A stretch of 64,000 nt of DNA, taken from contig DAAQ01000017.1 of assembly GCA_001701225.1 (NCBI GenBank), forward strand, positions 12,248-76,247, in the 5' to 3' direction. Origin of the DNA: Bacteroidales bacterium H5 (GTDB lineage Bacteria; Bacteroidota; Bacteroidia; Bacteroidales; Muribaculaceae). Shown here one piece after another: positions 18,051 to 26,717 of the stretch. The notes under the pieces are model-generated. The model ran no database searches, was not told where the DNA came from, and worked only from the letters and a program-made list of their open reading frames with translations. How positions within the stretch are numbered: the stretch's first letter is position 1; each line of letters begins with the position of its first letter. A program made the translations under genes and the position numbers.

Positions 18051-19346
18051 ATGACCTATCAGGAAGCTATTGATTTCCTCTTCGCATCGCTCCCCGTCTA
18101 CCAGAAAATCGGCCCGGGGGCATACAAGCCCGGCCTGGGCAACTCAGAGACGCTCGACGCGATGTTCGGACATCCGCACCGCCGCTATCCCTGCATCCAC
18201 ATAGCGGGGACAAACGGCAAGGGCTCGACAGCCCACACGCTCGCCGCCATACTCCGCTCGGCGGGATACAGGACAGGGCTCTACACATCGCCGCACATAT
18301 TCGATTTCCGCGAGCGCATACGCATCGACGGCGCAAAGGTGCCCGAGGAGCGCGTGGTCGAGTTTGTCGGCGAGTGGATGAGGCGGCGCCCCGAGGGTCT
18401 GTCGCCAAGTTTCTTCGAGCTGACATCGACTATGGCCTTCAGGTGCTTTGCCGACGAGCAGGTGGACGTGGCCGTCATCGAGACCGGGCTGGGAGGACGC
18501 CTCGACAGCACCAACATCATCACCCCTGTGCTGAGTGTCATCACCAATATCTCGCCCGACCACACCGCACTGCTGGGCGATACCCTGGCAAAGATTGCAT
18601 TCGAGAAGGCCGGAATCATCAAGCCCGGCGTCCCTGTGGTGATAGGCGAGTGGAACCCTGAGACCCTCCCGGTATTCGAGGCCAAGGCCCGCGAGACCGG
18701 TTCGCCCCTCATGCTTGCCGACAGGATAGGGGTGACCTTCACCCCCGGGGCCAACATCTATGACTCGGAGCTGTTCGGGCGTGTCACGGGCGAGCTGCTC
18801 GGCGACCATCAGGCCCTCAACGCCGCCACCGTCATGAAGAGTGTCGAGGTGCTGAGGGGGCAGGGATTCGATATCCCCGACAGTGCCGTGCGCGAGGGTT
18901 TTGCCCGCGTCACGGAGCTGACCGGGCTGTTTGGCCGCTGGACCACCATAATGGAGCATCCGCGCACCATCGCCGACACCGGGCACAACTGCGGAGGCTG
19001 GGAGAAGATTGTGGCCACGCTCAACCGTACACCCGCACCGCGCAAGGCGCTGGTAATAGGTTTTGTGGCCGACAAGGACCTGACCCCGGTGCTGCGCCAT
19101 ATCAGTGCCGTCACGGGCGATGTGCGCCTGTGGTTTGCGGCTCCTACAGCCCCGCGCGGGCTGGCCGCCGACCTCCTCGCCGCCGCCGCACGTGGCGCCG
19201 GACTCGACGGCACCGTGCAGCCCGACGTCAACATGGCTGTTGCCGAGGCGAGGGCCTGGGCGGGCGCGGATGGCCTTGTACTTGTGGCCGGAAGCAATTT
19301 CCTCATCTCCGACCTCAGGGTGAGTGATACCAAACTTCCCTCTTAG
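18051..19346 (+). CDS. folC: bifunctional folylpolyglutamate synthase / dihydrofolate synthase
   Basis: A 431-residue Mur-ligase-fold enzyme that joins glutamate to dihydropteroate and lengthens folate glutamate tails. The ATP-binding loop is at residues 51-60 (IAGTNGKGST). Further signatures are IETGLGGRLDSTN and ITNISPDHTALLGDT, and the C-terminal domain has ADTGHNCGGW. The frame is open 13 codons further back, over the end of the chromate gene. The ATG at 18051 matches the usual N-terminus (MTYQEAIDFLF) and is chosen. Confidence 0.93.
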   Translation: MTYQEAIDFLFASLPVYQKIGPGAYKPGLGNSETLDAMFGHPHRRYPCIHIAGTNGKGSTAHTLAAILRSAGYRTGLYTSPHIFDFRERIRIDGAKVPEERVVEFVGEWMRRRPEGLSPSFFELTSTMAFRCFADEQVDVAVIETGLGGRLDSTNIITPVLSVITNISPDHTALLGDTLAKIAFEKAGIIKPGVPVVIGEWNPETLPVFEAKARETGSPLMLADRIGVTFTPGANIYDSELFGRVTGELLGDHQALNAATVMKSVEVLRGQGFDIPDSAVREGFARVTELTGLFGRWTTIMEHPRTIADTGHNCGGWEKIVATLNRTPAPRKALVIGFVADKDLTPVLRHISAVTGDVRLWFAAPTAPRGLAADLLAAAARGAGLDGTVQPDVNMAVAEARAWAGADGLVLVAGSNFLISDLRVSDTKLPS

Positions 19347-19401
19347 TGGTCTGTTTTGGAACAAACGCCCAATTTCTGCCTGTCATAAGGAATATTTTTT
19401 G

Positions 19402-19409
19402 TAATTTTG
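19402..19409 (+). promoter_or_regulatory. -7 box of the dus gene
   Basis: TAATTTTG ending 7 nt before the ATG at 19417. A start 4 nt past the box would leave a leader of about 4 nt. No good TTTG lies 18-22 nt upstream, so the promoter may be weak or activator-dependent. Confidence 0.45.
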
Positions 19410-19416
19410 ACCAACT

Positions 19417-20397
19417 ATGAGAATTGGCGATATAGAACTCGGACCGAGGCCGGTGATGCTGGCCCCGATGGAGGATGTCACAGACCGCTCCTTCCGCCTC
19501 ATCTGCAAAGAGCAGGGGGCGGCGATGGTCTATACCGAATTTGTCAGTGCCGACGCCCTGATACGCGACATCCCCGCCACCGTGCGCAAGCTGTCGATTG
19601 ACCCCGGCGAGCGTCCCACGGCCATACAGATATATGGTCGCGAGGTCGGGCCAATGGTCGAGGCCGCAAAGATTGTCGAGCAGGCGCACCCCGACATACT
19701 TGACATCAATTTCGGCTGCCCTGTCAAGAAGGTGGCCGGGAAGGGTGCCGGAGCGGGTATGTTGCGTGACATCCACAAGATGCTGCAGATAACCCGCGCC
19801 GTGGTCGATGCCGTCGGTATCCCCGTCACAGTCAAGACACGCCTTGGGTGGGACCATGAGTCTAAGATCATAGTCGGGCTGGCCGAGCAGCTGCAGGACT
19901 GCGGCATAGCGGCCCTGACCGTGCATGGCCGCACACGATCGCAGATGTACACCGGCGAGGCCGATTGGGAGATGATAGCCCGCGTCAAGGAGAATCCCCG
20001 CCTGCATATCCCCGTGATAGGCAATGGCGACATCACCACCCCCGGGGAGGCCGTCGCGGCCTTCGACCGCTATGGCGTGGACGGAGTGATGGTGGGTCGT
20101 GCCTCTATCGGCGCCCCGTGGGTGTTCCATGACATGTCGCGCGCCCTGGCCGGACTTGACCCTGACCCGCTCCCGTTGGCCGCGCAGTTTGACCTCATCA
20201 GGCGTCAGATCACCGAGAGTGTCGAGCGCATAGACGAGTACAGGGGCATCCTGCACATCAGGCGCCATCTGGCCGCATCGCCGCTCTTCAAGGGGATACC
20301 GCATTTCCGCGACACCCGCATCCGCATGCTCAGGGCCGAACGGCTCGACGAGCTCATGGCCATACTCGACGAGGTGCATGCCATGCTTGCCGGATAG
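19417..20397 (+). CDS. dusB: tRNA-dihydrouridine synthase
   Basis: A 326-residue FMN-dependent TIM-barrel enzyme that reduces uridines in the tRNA D-loop. It shows MLAPMEDVTDRSFRLICK at the N-terminus, DINFGCPVKKVAGKGAGAGM with the active-site Cys, TVKTRLGWD, TVHGRTRSQMY for FMN binding, and DGVMVGRASIGAPW. The gene name is by best general resemblance to DusB; sequence alone does not settle which D-loop position is modified. It lies alone between folC and the GIN-domain gene. Confidence 0.9.
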   Translation: MRIGDIELGPRPVMLAPMEDVTDRSFRLICKEQGAAMVYTEFVSADALIRDIPATVRKLSIDPGERPTAIQIYGREVGPMVEAAKIVEQAHPDILDINFGCPVKKVAGKGAGAGMLRDIHKMLQITRAVVDAVGIPVTVKTRLGWDHESKIIVGLAEQLQDCGIAALTVHGRTRSQMYTGEADWEMIARVKENPRLHIPVIGNGDITTPGEAVAAFDRYGVDGVMVGRASIGAPWVFHDMSRALAGLDPDPLPLAAQFDLIRRQITESVERIDEYRGILHIRRHLAASPLFKGIPHFRDTRIRMLRAERLDELMAILDEVHAMLAG

Positions 20398-20439
20398 CCG
20401 GAGATTACAGAATACATAAACCTTTCAATCATCACACTC

Positions 20440-21135
20440 ATGCACAGGCTTCTATCATTACTCCTGACCTTATCACTCTCTGTGGCCGCCGTGGCTGCCG
20501 ACCTCACGAAATATGAAATCAAGGTAGGCGATTTCAGCGAGCTCAAGGTGACCGACGGTGTCAACGTCGACTACCGCTGCTCGGCCGATTCGGCCGGATA
20601 TGCCGTGTTCACATGCCGCTCTGAGGTAGTCTCCTCGCTCATCCTCAGCTCGTCGGGGCGCAAGCTCAACATACAGGTCTCGACCGAGGATGGCAGGCCT
20701 GTGGCCCTTCCGCGCATCACCGTCTACTCGCGCTATCTCGTCAAGGCCACCAACGCGGGCGACTCGATGCTCAGGGTGCTCGACGTGGCCGGATGTCCCA
20801 AGTTCGAGGCCAGCCTCGAGGGTAACGGCTCGCTGGTGGTACGCGACATCAAGGCCAACGAGCTCAAGGGGGTGCTCAAGCTGGGCCACGGCAATCTCGT
20901 CATCACAGGCGAGTGCGACAAGGCCAAGATAATCTCGGTGGGCACAGGTACAATCGAGGCTGACGGCCTCAAAGTGGCCGACGAGACCGTCAAGGTCAGC
21001 GGCACCGGGTCGGTCGGCGTCTGGGCTACCGAAAAGCTGTCTGTGTTCGGAATGGGCTCGACCACAGTATATTACAAGGGTAGTCCCGAAATCAAGAACC
21101 GCAGCCTCGGCATCAAGGTAGTGCCTCTGCAATGA
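20440..21135 (+). CDS. secreted head GIN-domain (DUF2807) protein
   Basis: A 231-residue exported protein with signal peptide MHRLLSLLLTLSLSVAAVAA and then a repetitive beta-strand pattern (FEASLEGNGSLVVRDI, KLGHGNLVITGECDKAKI, VKVSGTGSVGVWA) typical of the DUF2807 auto-transporter-adhesin-like beta-helix. Its role is unknown; it is probably periplasmic or surface-exposed. Its last four bases overlap the flippase start (ATGA), so the two are translationally coupled. Confidence 0.85.
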   Translation: MHRLLSLLLTLSLSVAAVAADLTKYEIKVGDFSELKVTDGVNVDYRCSADSAGYAVFTCRSEVVSSLILSSSGRKLNIQVSTEDGRPVALPRITVYSRYLVKATNAGDSMLRVLDVAGCPKFEASLEGNGSLVVRDIKANELKGVLKLGHGNLVITGECDKAKIISVGTGTIEADGLKVADETVKVSGTGSVGVWATEKLSVFGMGSTTVYYKGSPEIKNRSLGIKVVPLQ

Positions 21136-22613
21136 CGATGGAGGCCGGTGGAGGGGATGGAAACCTGAAGGGTGCGGTGGCCCGTACCCTCAAGTGGAAC
21201 GTCATCGACAAGGTGGCGTCACAGCTTCTCTATGCCGTCACGGGCGTGGTGCTGGCCAACATCCTCACCGACGAGGAGTTCGGTCTCGTGGGTGCCATAC
21301 TCGTCTTCCAGGCGTTTGCGCAACTGTTTGTAGACAGCGGTTTCGCCTCGGCGCTTCTGCAGCGCAAGAACCCCACCCACCTCGACTACTCGACGGTGCT
21401 GTGGTTCAATATGGCGATGGCTGCGGGGATATATGTGGTGCTGTTCTTTGCCGCGCCGCTCATCGCCTCGATATTCCAGAACGACCTGCGCATCATCCCC
21501 ATGAGCCGTGTCATGTTCACGGCGTTCATCGTCAACGCCGCCGCCATCGTGCAGACCAACCTGCTCATGAAGCGCATGGACGTGCGCATGGTGGCCGTGA
21601 GCAATTCCGCCGGGCTCTTCGCCGGGTCGGTAATCGGTATAACGCTTGCAGTGTGCGGGTTCGGGGCATGGGCCATAGTGTGGCAGACGGTCACGCTCGC
21701 CGTGGTGCGCACGGTCATACTCTGGGCCACGAGCTCGTGGAGGCCGCTGTGGCGGTTCTCATGGCGTGTGCTCCGCAGCTTCTTCGCGGTCGGAAGCGGT
21801 GTCATGACGACCTCGCTGCTCAACACCATCTTCCAGAACATATACTCGCTGCTCATCGGCAACCGCGCCAGTCTGGCCGCGTTAGGCTATTTCTCGCAGG
21901 CCGACAAGTGGAGCAAGATGGGTGTCATGTCGCTCTCGCAGGTCCTCACCTCATCATTCCTGCCGCTTCTGGCCGAGGTCCAGGACGACCCCGGGCGCTA
22001 TCGACGCATCTGCGGCAAGACACACCGATTCACCGCCTACCTCGCATTTCCGGCCATGGGGCTTCTCACTGTCATGGCCGCCCCGATATTCCATACGCTG
22101 TTCGGCGACAAGTGGGACATCTCGATTCCCCTCTTTCAGATACTCTGTCTGCGCGGCATCTTCACCGTGCTCAGTCTTCTGTATAGCAATTATATCCTCT
22201 CGCTGGGACGGTCGCGGCTGCTTGTTGTCAGCGAGGCTGTGCGCGATGTCGCCGCCATCCTGGCCATAGTGCTGACCTTCGGCGCCCTCTCGCGGGGCAC
22301 CGAGGGGCTCACCCTCTTCCTTTGGGGACAGTTTGCCGCCTCGGTCATCACGTGGGGTGTCACCCTGTGGTTTGCCGTGCGTGTCACTGGACGGGGGCTC
22401 GGAGCCTTCATCGCCGACCTTGCTCCTTATATTGCCCTGACATTGGTTGCTGTCGTCCCCTGCGTGTGGGTCGCCGGGATGGAGCTCCATCCCCTCGCCA
22501 CCTGTGTGGGGATGGCCCTCGCGTTCGGCGCTGTCTATCTCGGCGGCAATATGCTGCTCGGCTCGACGGTGCAGCGCGATGTCCTGGGCTATCTCCTCCA
22601 CCGCAAGGTGTGA
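21132..22613 (+). CDS. polysaccharide flippase (MOP / Wzx-type)
   Basis: A 493-residue integral membrane protein with 12-14 helices. The N-terminal region (LKWNVIDKVASQLLYAVTG, DEEFGLVGAILVFQAFAQLF) is the RfbX/Wzx-type oligosaccharide flippase signature, and the MATE-like second half follows. It is expected to move lipid-linked sugars across the inner membrane for capsule, O-antigen or exopolysaccharide. No glycosyltransferase or polymerase genes are next to it, so it is not in an obvious surface-polysaccharide locus. Start codon overlaps the stop of the DUF2807 gene. Confidence 0.88.
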   Translation: MTMEAGGGDGNLKGAVARTLKWNVIDKVASQLLYAVTGVVLANILTDEEFGLVGAILVFQAFAQLFVDSGFASALLQRKNPTHLDYSTVLWFNMAMAAGIYVVLFFAAPLIASIFQNDLRIIPMSRVMFTAFIVNAAAIVQTNLLMKRMDVRMVAVSNSAGLFAGSVIGITLAVCGFGAWAIVWQTVTLAVVRTVILWATSSWRPLWRFSWRVLRSFFAVGSGVMTTSLLNTIFQNIYSLLIGNRASLAALGYFSQADKWSKMGVMSLSQVLTSSFLPLLAEVQDDPGRYRRICGKTHRFTAYLAFPAMGLLTVMAAPIFHTLFGDKWDISIPLFQILCLRGIFTVLSLLYSNYILSLGRSRLLVVSEAVRDVAAILAIVLTFGALSRGTEGLTLFLWGQFAASVITWGVTLWFAVRVTGRGLGAFIADLAPYIALTLVAVVPCVWVAGMELHPLATCVGMALAFGAVYLGGNMLLGSTVQRDVLGYLLHRKV

Positions 22614-22635
22614 CCTCCTCGGACAAGATACTGAA

Positions 22636-22666
22636 AAGAGCCCCCGGCATCACGGCGGAGGCTCTT
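22636..22666. terminator. possible bidirectional terminator
   Basis: AAGAGCC and GGCTCTT flank a 17-nt spacer between the flippase (+) and the barrel gene (-), which converge here. The stem is short and the T-runs are weak, so this is a suggestion only. Confidence 0.3.
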
Positions 22667-22705
22667 GCAGTTATATGGTATGTCTGTTTCTTCTCTGAAG
22701 GAGGG

Positions 22706-24784
22706 TCATCTGCCTCCGGCTGTCGAGGCGTCTGTCTTTGCGTCTGCGTTGACCAGTTTCTGCACGCCGCGTTTCTGACGTCCCCATTGCAGGTTATAGC
22801 TGATCGAGACATATGGCATCCGCATGTCGAGGCGCATATGCTGCTCGTTGCGGTTCCACTTGCTCAGGAAACGGCTCCCCTGGTCATATCTGCCGAACGG
22901 CATTATGATTCCGGCGGCAAACTGCCATGATTTCCAGTTGTAGCTCAGGTCTATGATGTTGATGTCCTCGCCCCACGAGATTTTTTCGCCCCACAGGTCG
23001 CGCTGCGCCCTCACATACTGGCCCGAGAGGACAAATCCCCAGTGCATGAGGCGTATCGAGGCGTTGCCGCTCCATGCGTTGCTGTGGAGCGAGTAGCCTG
23101 TGCCGCGCATCCGCTCCATGCGGTATTGCACATATCCGCTTGCCGTGAGCCATCCGGGCACAATCTCGATTTGCGGAGCGAGGAAGAACGAGAGGTTCTG
23201 CAGCCCGCGGCTGTTCTCGTAGGTCGTGATGAGGCGGTCACCCTCCCAGAGCAGCAGCGGTGTGATGGCGTTGGGCGACGTGAAGGCGCGTATGCCGAAT
23301 GAGCCGTTGACGCGGGGCACATTGAAACCATAGCGGAAGGTGAGCATATATGAGTTGGCCGTCTTGAGGTCCTGATTGCCCACACGCCACTGGAATCCGT
23401 CGAGCTGCTGAGGCACGATGTTGGTTTCGGACAGCGACGGAGCAGACTGCCACGAGGTGAAGTTGAGGCGGAAATTATGATTCTGGTTCAGCGAGTATGT
23501 CACTGTGGCCTGCGGACGCGGGCTCCATGAGTGGTTGCCTCGGGCAGATTCCCTGAACATGAAATCGGTGTATTGCACACCCATCCCGGCAGTCGCCGTC
23601 CATTTGCCGAGACGGTGGAAATACTCGGCAAAGAGATACACCTTGTCCTGGCGCTGGTGGAATACCTGTCCGCCAAGGTTCTCATAGTCCGAGCGGTTGC
23701 GGTTGGCGGTATATGAGGCTCCGGCCGTGAAGCGCGAGTTGCGCCAGTTCTTGATATAGTCTGCCTCGATGGCGTATGCCTGGTTCCTGTCCCTGATATC
23801 GGTGTGTATGTCTGTGAGGAAATCCGATGCTCCGGGCATCCTCTCGATATAGTCAGACCATGAGCGGCCGAAATACATCGAGGCGCTGAAGTCGACGACC
23901 AGCATCTGCTTGCGGGGTAAATCCTGCTGCAGATAGAGCGACAGAGAGGGATAGTTGCCCCGGTCGCCGAACCTCTCGGTGAGCAGCACGTCGCTGTCGC
24001 CGTTGTCGAGTGCCAGCAGACCGTTATATTCCGTCTTGTTCCCCGCATGCTGCTGGTTGGTGAGCTGGGCCACAAAGACGGTGGTATCGGGCTTGATATA
24101 GCTGTAGGAGGCGAAGTAGTAGGGCAGTGTGTTGTCAAGGCTGCCTCCGAGAGGTGACTCCGTACGTGTGAGGGTGCTTCCGTCTGGACGGGTGAAGGTC
24201 TCTTTGTAGTCGCGGTATATTTTCACACCCTCGGTCAGCTTGCAGCTCGCATAGACCTCCCACTGCGAGGGGCCGGTGTTGAATTTGGCATCAGCCATAT
24301 AGAATCCCCACGCCTCGTTGAGCGCCGGGCGCGCCTGTCCCTGGAATGAGCCTCCGACTGTCGGGTTGGCCACGATGATGTTGAGCACATAGTTTGCTCC
24401 GCCATAGCGCAGCCCGGGGTTGTCTATCCACTCGACACGGCGGATATTCTCGGGCAGCAGGGCCCTCACCTGCTCGATGGATGCCTGACGTCCGTTGATG
24501 CGCACCTGCACCGACTGTCCGGCGGCCTTTATCGACCCGAGGACGTCGTTCACGTCAAGCGACGGAATCATCAGGTTCGTCAGCAGCTGCATGCCGTTCT
24601 TCGAGTTGTCGACCGCGCTCTGCGAGGGGTGGTAGACATCCATGTCCGATTTGCGTATTACCTTCGGGGCCTCTATCACGATTTCCTGCAGCTCCTGGGC
24701 ACCTATCGAGTCCTGCGCTTCGGTCATAGCCGACATTGCTGCGACATGACAGGCTGCGAGTGTCAGCGTAATTATCTTCTTCAT
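22706..24784 (-). CDS. outer-membrane beta-barrel protein of the TonB-receptor type
   Basis: A 692-residue protein. The chosen ATG gives the signal peptide MKKIITLTLAACHVAAMSAM; the frame is open 17 more codons but these cover the promoter. A plug-like domain follows (IVIEAPKVIRKSDMDVYHPSQ, VRINGRQASIEQVRALLPEN, VEWIDNPGLRYGG), then a long barrel. It lacks the usual carboxypeptidase-like N-domain of SusC proteins and has no SusD neighbour, and fits the OMP_b-brl_3-like family. The C-terminal tail after the last strand is unusually long (KRGVQKLVNADAKTDASTAG). The ligand is unknown. Confidence 0.85.
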   Translation of the reverse strand: MKKIITLTLAACHVAAMSAMTEAQDSIGAQELQEIVIEAPKVIRKSDMDVYHPSQSAVDNSKNGMQLLTNLMIPSLDVNDVLGSIKAAGQSVQVRINGRQASIEQVRALLPENIRRVEWIDNPGLRYGGANYVLNIIVANPTVGGSFQGQARPALNEAWGFYMADAKFNTGPSQWEVYASCKLTEGVKIYRDYKETFTRPDGSTLTRTESPLGGSLDNTLPYYFASYSYIKPDTTVFVAQLTNQQHAGNKTEYNGLLALDNGDSDVLLTERFGDRGNYPSLSLYLQQDLPRKQMLVVDFSASMYFGRSWSDYIERMPGASDFLTDIHTDIRDRNQAYAIEADYIKNWRNSRFTAGASYTANRNRSDYENLGGQVFHQRQDKVYLFAEYFHRLGKWTATAGMGVQYTDFMFRESARGNHSWSPRPQATVTYSLNQNHNFRLNFTSWQSAPSLSETNIVPQQLDGFQWRVGNQDLKTANSYMLTFRYGFNVPRVNGSFGIRAFTSPNAITPLLLWEGDRLITTYENSRGLQNLSFFLAPQIEIVPGWLTASGYVQYRMERMRGTGYSLHSNAWSGNASIRLMHWGFVLSGQYVRAQRDLWGEKISWGEDINIIDLSYNWKSWQFAAGIIMPFGRYDQGSRFLSKWNRNEQHMRLDMRMPYVSISYNLQWGRQKRGVQKLVNADAKTDASTAGGR

Positions 24785-24811
24785 TTTGCTTCCTTGTTTT
24801 CTATATGGACG

Positions 24812-24819
24812 CAAAATTA
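24812..24819 (-). promoter_or_regulatory. -7 box of the barrel gene
   Basis: TAATTTTG on the minus strand. The predicted leader is about 24 nt to the ATG at 24784. The best upstream TTG is at a non-ideal distance (about 23 nt). Confidence 0.45.
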
Positions 24820-24868
24820 CTGCTCCTTGTGACAAAAAACTTCAACAAATGTTGAAAAGAGATAATCC

Positions 24869-25432
24869 TCAGATATTTTTACGCAACCTGCTGAGATGTG
24901 TCTGGGTGATGTTGAGGAATGAGGCGATGTCTTTGAGCGGGAAAAGCGAGAAAAGGTCGGGATGCAGCGATATAAGCTCGTTATATCGTTGCTGCGGAGT
25001 CTTGATATGTAGGTCTTTGTATCTGTCGTAGACTGTCGAGAATACAGCCTCGGTGCTTATCATCACCATCTCGCGCAGCACGGGATCATGCTGCATCCTC
25101 TCGCCGATTGTGGCTGTAGAGACGCAATATATCTCGCATGGAGTCTCGGCTATCACTGACGAGCGCGCTTTCTGGCCTCGGAACGAGAAGGGGAAATCGG
25201 CGACAAACTCGTCTGAAAATTCCAGCCCGATCACATGCTCTGTGCCGTCCTCGCCGTATGCCACATATTTCAGGGTTCCCGACTTGATATAGCCGAAATA
25301 TCTCGCCACCTGCCCTGCGCTGAAGAAATCCTCCCCCTTGTCGAAATGCCTCAGTGTCCCCTCGCGCAGGCAGAGCTCCTTCCAGTAGTCGACTGCGGGG
25401 CTCTCGATGTATGAGTTGAAATTGTGTATCAT
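24869..25432 (-). CDS. Crp/Fnr family transcriptional regulator
   Basis: A 187-residue protein starting MIHNFNSYIESPAVDYW. It has an N-terminal cyclic-nucleotide-binding-type fold (residues about 15-125, including FFSAGQVARYFGYIKSGTLKY and FPFSFRGQKARSSVIAETP) and a C-terminal winged helix (LKDIASFLNITQTHLSRLRK). The frame stays open 64 codons further upstream, through the proposed island end; that stretch (FLRPSTKTWHSWLTFFFF) is not protein-like, so the inner ATG is used. Small Crp-like regulators of this kind are common in Bacteroidetes. It may control the adjacent barrel gene, 84 bp downstream on the same strand. Confidence 0.85.
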   Translation of the reverse strand: MIHNFNSYIESPAVDYWKELCLREGTLRHFDKGEDFFSAGQVARYFGYIKSGTLKYVAYGEDGTEHVIGLEFSDEFVADFPFSFRGQKARSSVIAETPCEIYCVSTATIGERMQHDPVLREMVMISTEAVFSTVYDRYKDLHIKTPQQRYNELISLHPDLFSLFPLKDIASFLNITQTHLSRLRKNI

Positions 25433-25607
25433 AGACTGTCTGCGCCGTGGCCCGCGGCATCTTGAGATGGTAAAAAAGAAAAACGTGAGCCAACTATGCC
25501 ACGTCTTTGTTGATGGTCGTAGGAAACCTTTGATGCAGATGTAACAATAGTGACCCACGCGTATATGCGTGAGGACAACTATGCCATCTCTTGCATCGTT
25601 CTGAAAA

Positions 25608-25621
25608 TTTCCTACGTTTTC
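25608..25621. other. proposed attL core
   Basis: TTTCCTACGTTTTC, identical to 33914-33927. In the flank, an inverted partial copy (GTAGGAAA at about 25516) lies in an imperfect inverted repeat that also shares GATGCA. This fits an integrase-binding arrangement at the chromosomal side. Confidence 0.6.
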
Positions 25622-25629
25622 CATCAGTT

Positions 25630-25686
25630 GTACTAACTATCTGAAAATCATTTGGTAAGTTGGCTTTGATTGTACTAAATTAGTAC
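25630..25686. promoter_or_regulatory. GTAC-type sites at the left end of the island
   Basis: GTACTAAC at 25630 and the palindrome GTACTAAATTAGTAC at 25672-25686 (GTAC, 7 nt, GTAC). A GTAC-7-GTAC site also occurs at 33783-33797 and GTACTAAC (minus) overlaps the integrase -7 box. The distribution at both ends suggests recombination-accessory or regulator sites. No binding protein can be named. Confidence 0.45.
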
Positions 25687-25818
25687 GGGATAAGAAATTG
25701 GAGGAAAGAGGAGACAACCGTATTATATAGAATTAACGGTCATTTAGTATTTTTAATTGCCTATGTTTGACGCTTTTTGTTGATGTCGAATCGCAATCGT
25801 GTAGCGCGATTTTTGTTT

Positions 25819-25872
25819 TTTGACATTTCTTGCTGAAAAATTTGGTCATGTCAAATATTGTTTGTAATTTTG
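25819..25872 (+). promoter_or_regulatory. promoter and probable operator of the ars operon
   Basis: TTTG (25841) with 20 nt to TAATTTTG (25865-25872); predicted leader about 19 nt. The spacer contains ATGTCAAA (25848-25855), the right arm of an inverted repeat with TTTGACAT at 25819-25826. A dimeric ArsR bound here would cover the promoter, so repression relieved by arsenite is the natural reading. The remaining upstream gap (25433-25818) holds the attL region and no gene. Confidence 0.6.
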
Positions 25873-25894
25873 CGAACACCAAACACGGAATGAT

Positions 25895-26224
25895 ATGTCA
25901 AAATTAGAGATAACACCTGAACAGGAGCGTCTTGCGAGGTTCGCGAAGGCGATGGGGCATCCCACCCGTATAGCAATCCTGCATTTCCTCGCGCAGAGAA
26001 ACGAATGTTTCTTTGGCGATATACACGAGGTGCTTCCGATTGCGAAAGCCACTGTGTCGCAACATCTGAGCGAGTTGAAAGAGGCTGGTCTGATACAAGG
26101 AACTATCGAACCTCCGAAAGTAAAATATTGCATCAACTCGGAAAACTGGAAATTGGCAAAGCAACTGTTTTCGCAGATGCTTGACCAGTGCTGTCCCTCA
26201 AAAAAGAATAGCTGCTGCTCGTAA
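25895..26224 (+). CDS. arsR: ArsR family arsenic-responsive repressor
   Basis: A 109-residue winged-helix protein (GHPTRIAILHFLAQR, AKATVSQHLSELKEAGLI). It starts the ars operon and is expected to repress it until trivalent arsenic binds. The classical metal site ELCVCDL of E. coli ArsR corresponds here to NECFFGDI, which keeps only Cys38. Extra cysteines sit at the C-terminus (Cys99, Cys100, Cys107, Cys108), so the metal site is probably built differently. The promoter directly upstream contains an inverted repeat suited to dimer binding. Confidence 0.9.
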   Translation: MSKLEITPEQERLARFAKAMGHPTRIAILHFLAQRNECFFGDIHEVLPIAKATVSQHLSELKEAGLIQGTIEPPKVKYCINSENWKLAKQLFSQMLDQCCPSKKNSCCS

Positions 26225-26291
26225 GCACTATTTTTTTACTTCCAATGTTCGTCATTCGGCAAATAACAACTCAATTAATACATTTAAGCAC

Positions 26292-26717
26292 ATGAAAAAG
26301 TTACTGATGATCTTCGCCCTTATGATAGGGCTGATGTCATGCGGAAGCGGGGAAAACACCGCTGCTGCAAAATCTCCTGAAAAGGATAGAGTGGAAGTGA
26401 TATATTTCCACGGCAAACAACGCTGTGCCACCTGCATGGCTATCGAGAAAAACGCAAAGGAGGTCGTAAATACACTCTTTGCAAACGAGTTGAAAAACGG
26501 CACTGTCGTATTCAAGACAGTGGATATTTCTACCCCTGAGGGAGAAAAAATCGCTGACAAGTACGAAGTAACATGGTCCTCTCTCTTTGTCAACAAATGG
26601 AAAGACGGGAAAGAGAGCCGCAACAACCTCACTGAGTTCGGATTCGGGAACGCTCGTAAAAAACCGGACGGATTCAAGAAAGGTCTTGCTGACAAAATCA
26701 GGCAATCGTTGAAATAA
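26292..26717 (+). CDS. thioredoxin-fold lipoprotein of the ars operon
   Basis: A 141-residue protein with a lipoprotein signal (MKKLLMIFALMIGLMSC, lipid-modified Cys17). The thioredoxin-like domain carries CATC at residues 45-48 in YFHGKQRCATCMAIEKNAKE. It is probably periplasmic. The start at 26292 is chosen because it gives the lipoprotein signal; the open frame begins 37 codons earlier with no signal. Related nitrophile-type proteins recur in Bacteroidetes ars clusters. It may pass electrons or bind thiophilic metalloids together with the CcdA-like protein, whose start codon overlaps its stop by one base. Confidence 0.8.
   Translation: MKKLLMIFALMIGLMSCGSGENTAAAKSPEKDRVEVIYFHGKQRCATCMAIEKNAKEVVNTLFANELKNGTVVFKTVDISTPEGEKIADKYEVTWSSLFVNKWKDGKESRNNLTEFGFGNARKKPDGFKKGLADKIRQSLK

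Noticed and set aside
25433..25624. A 64-residue N-terminal extension of the Crp/Fnr regulator
   Set aside because: It is open by chance through the proposed attL. The sequence is not protein-like, and the inner ATG gives the normal family N-terminus.
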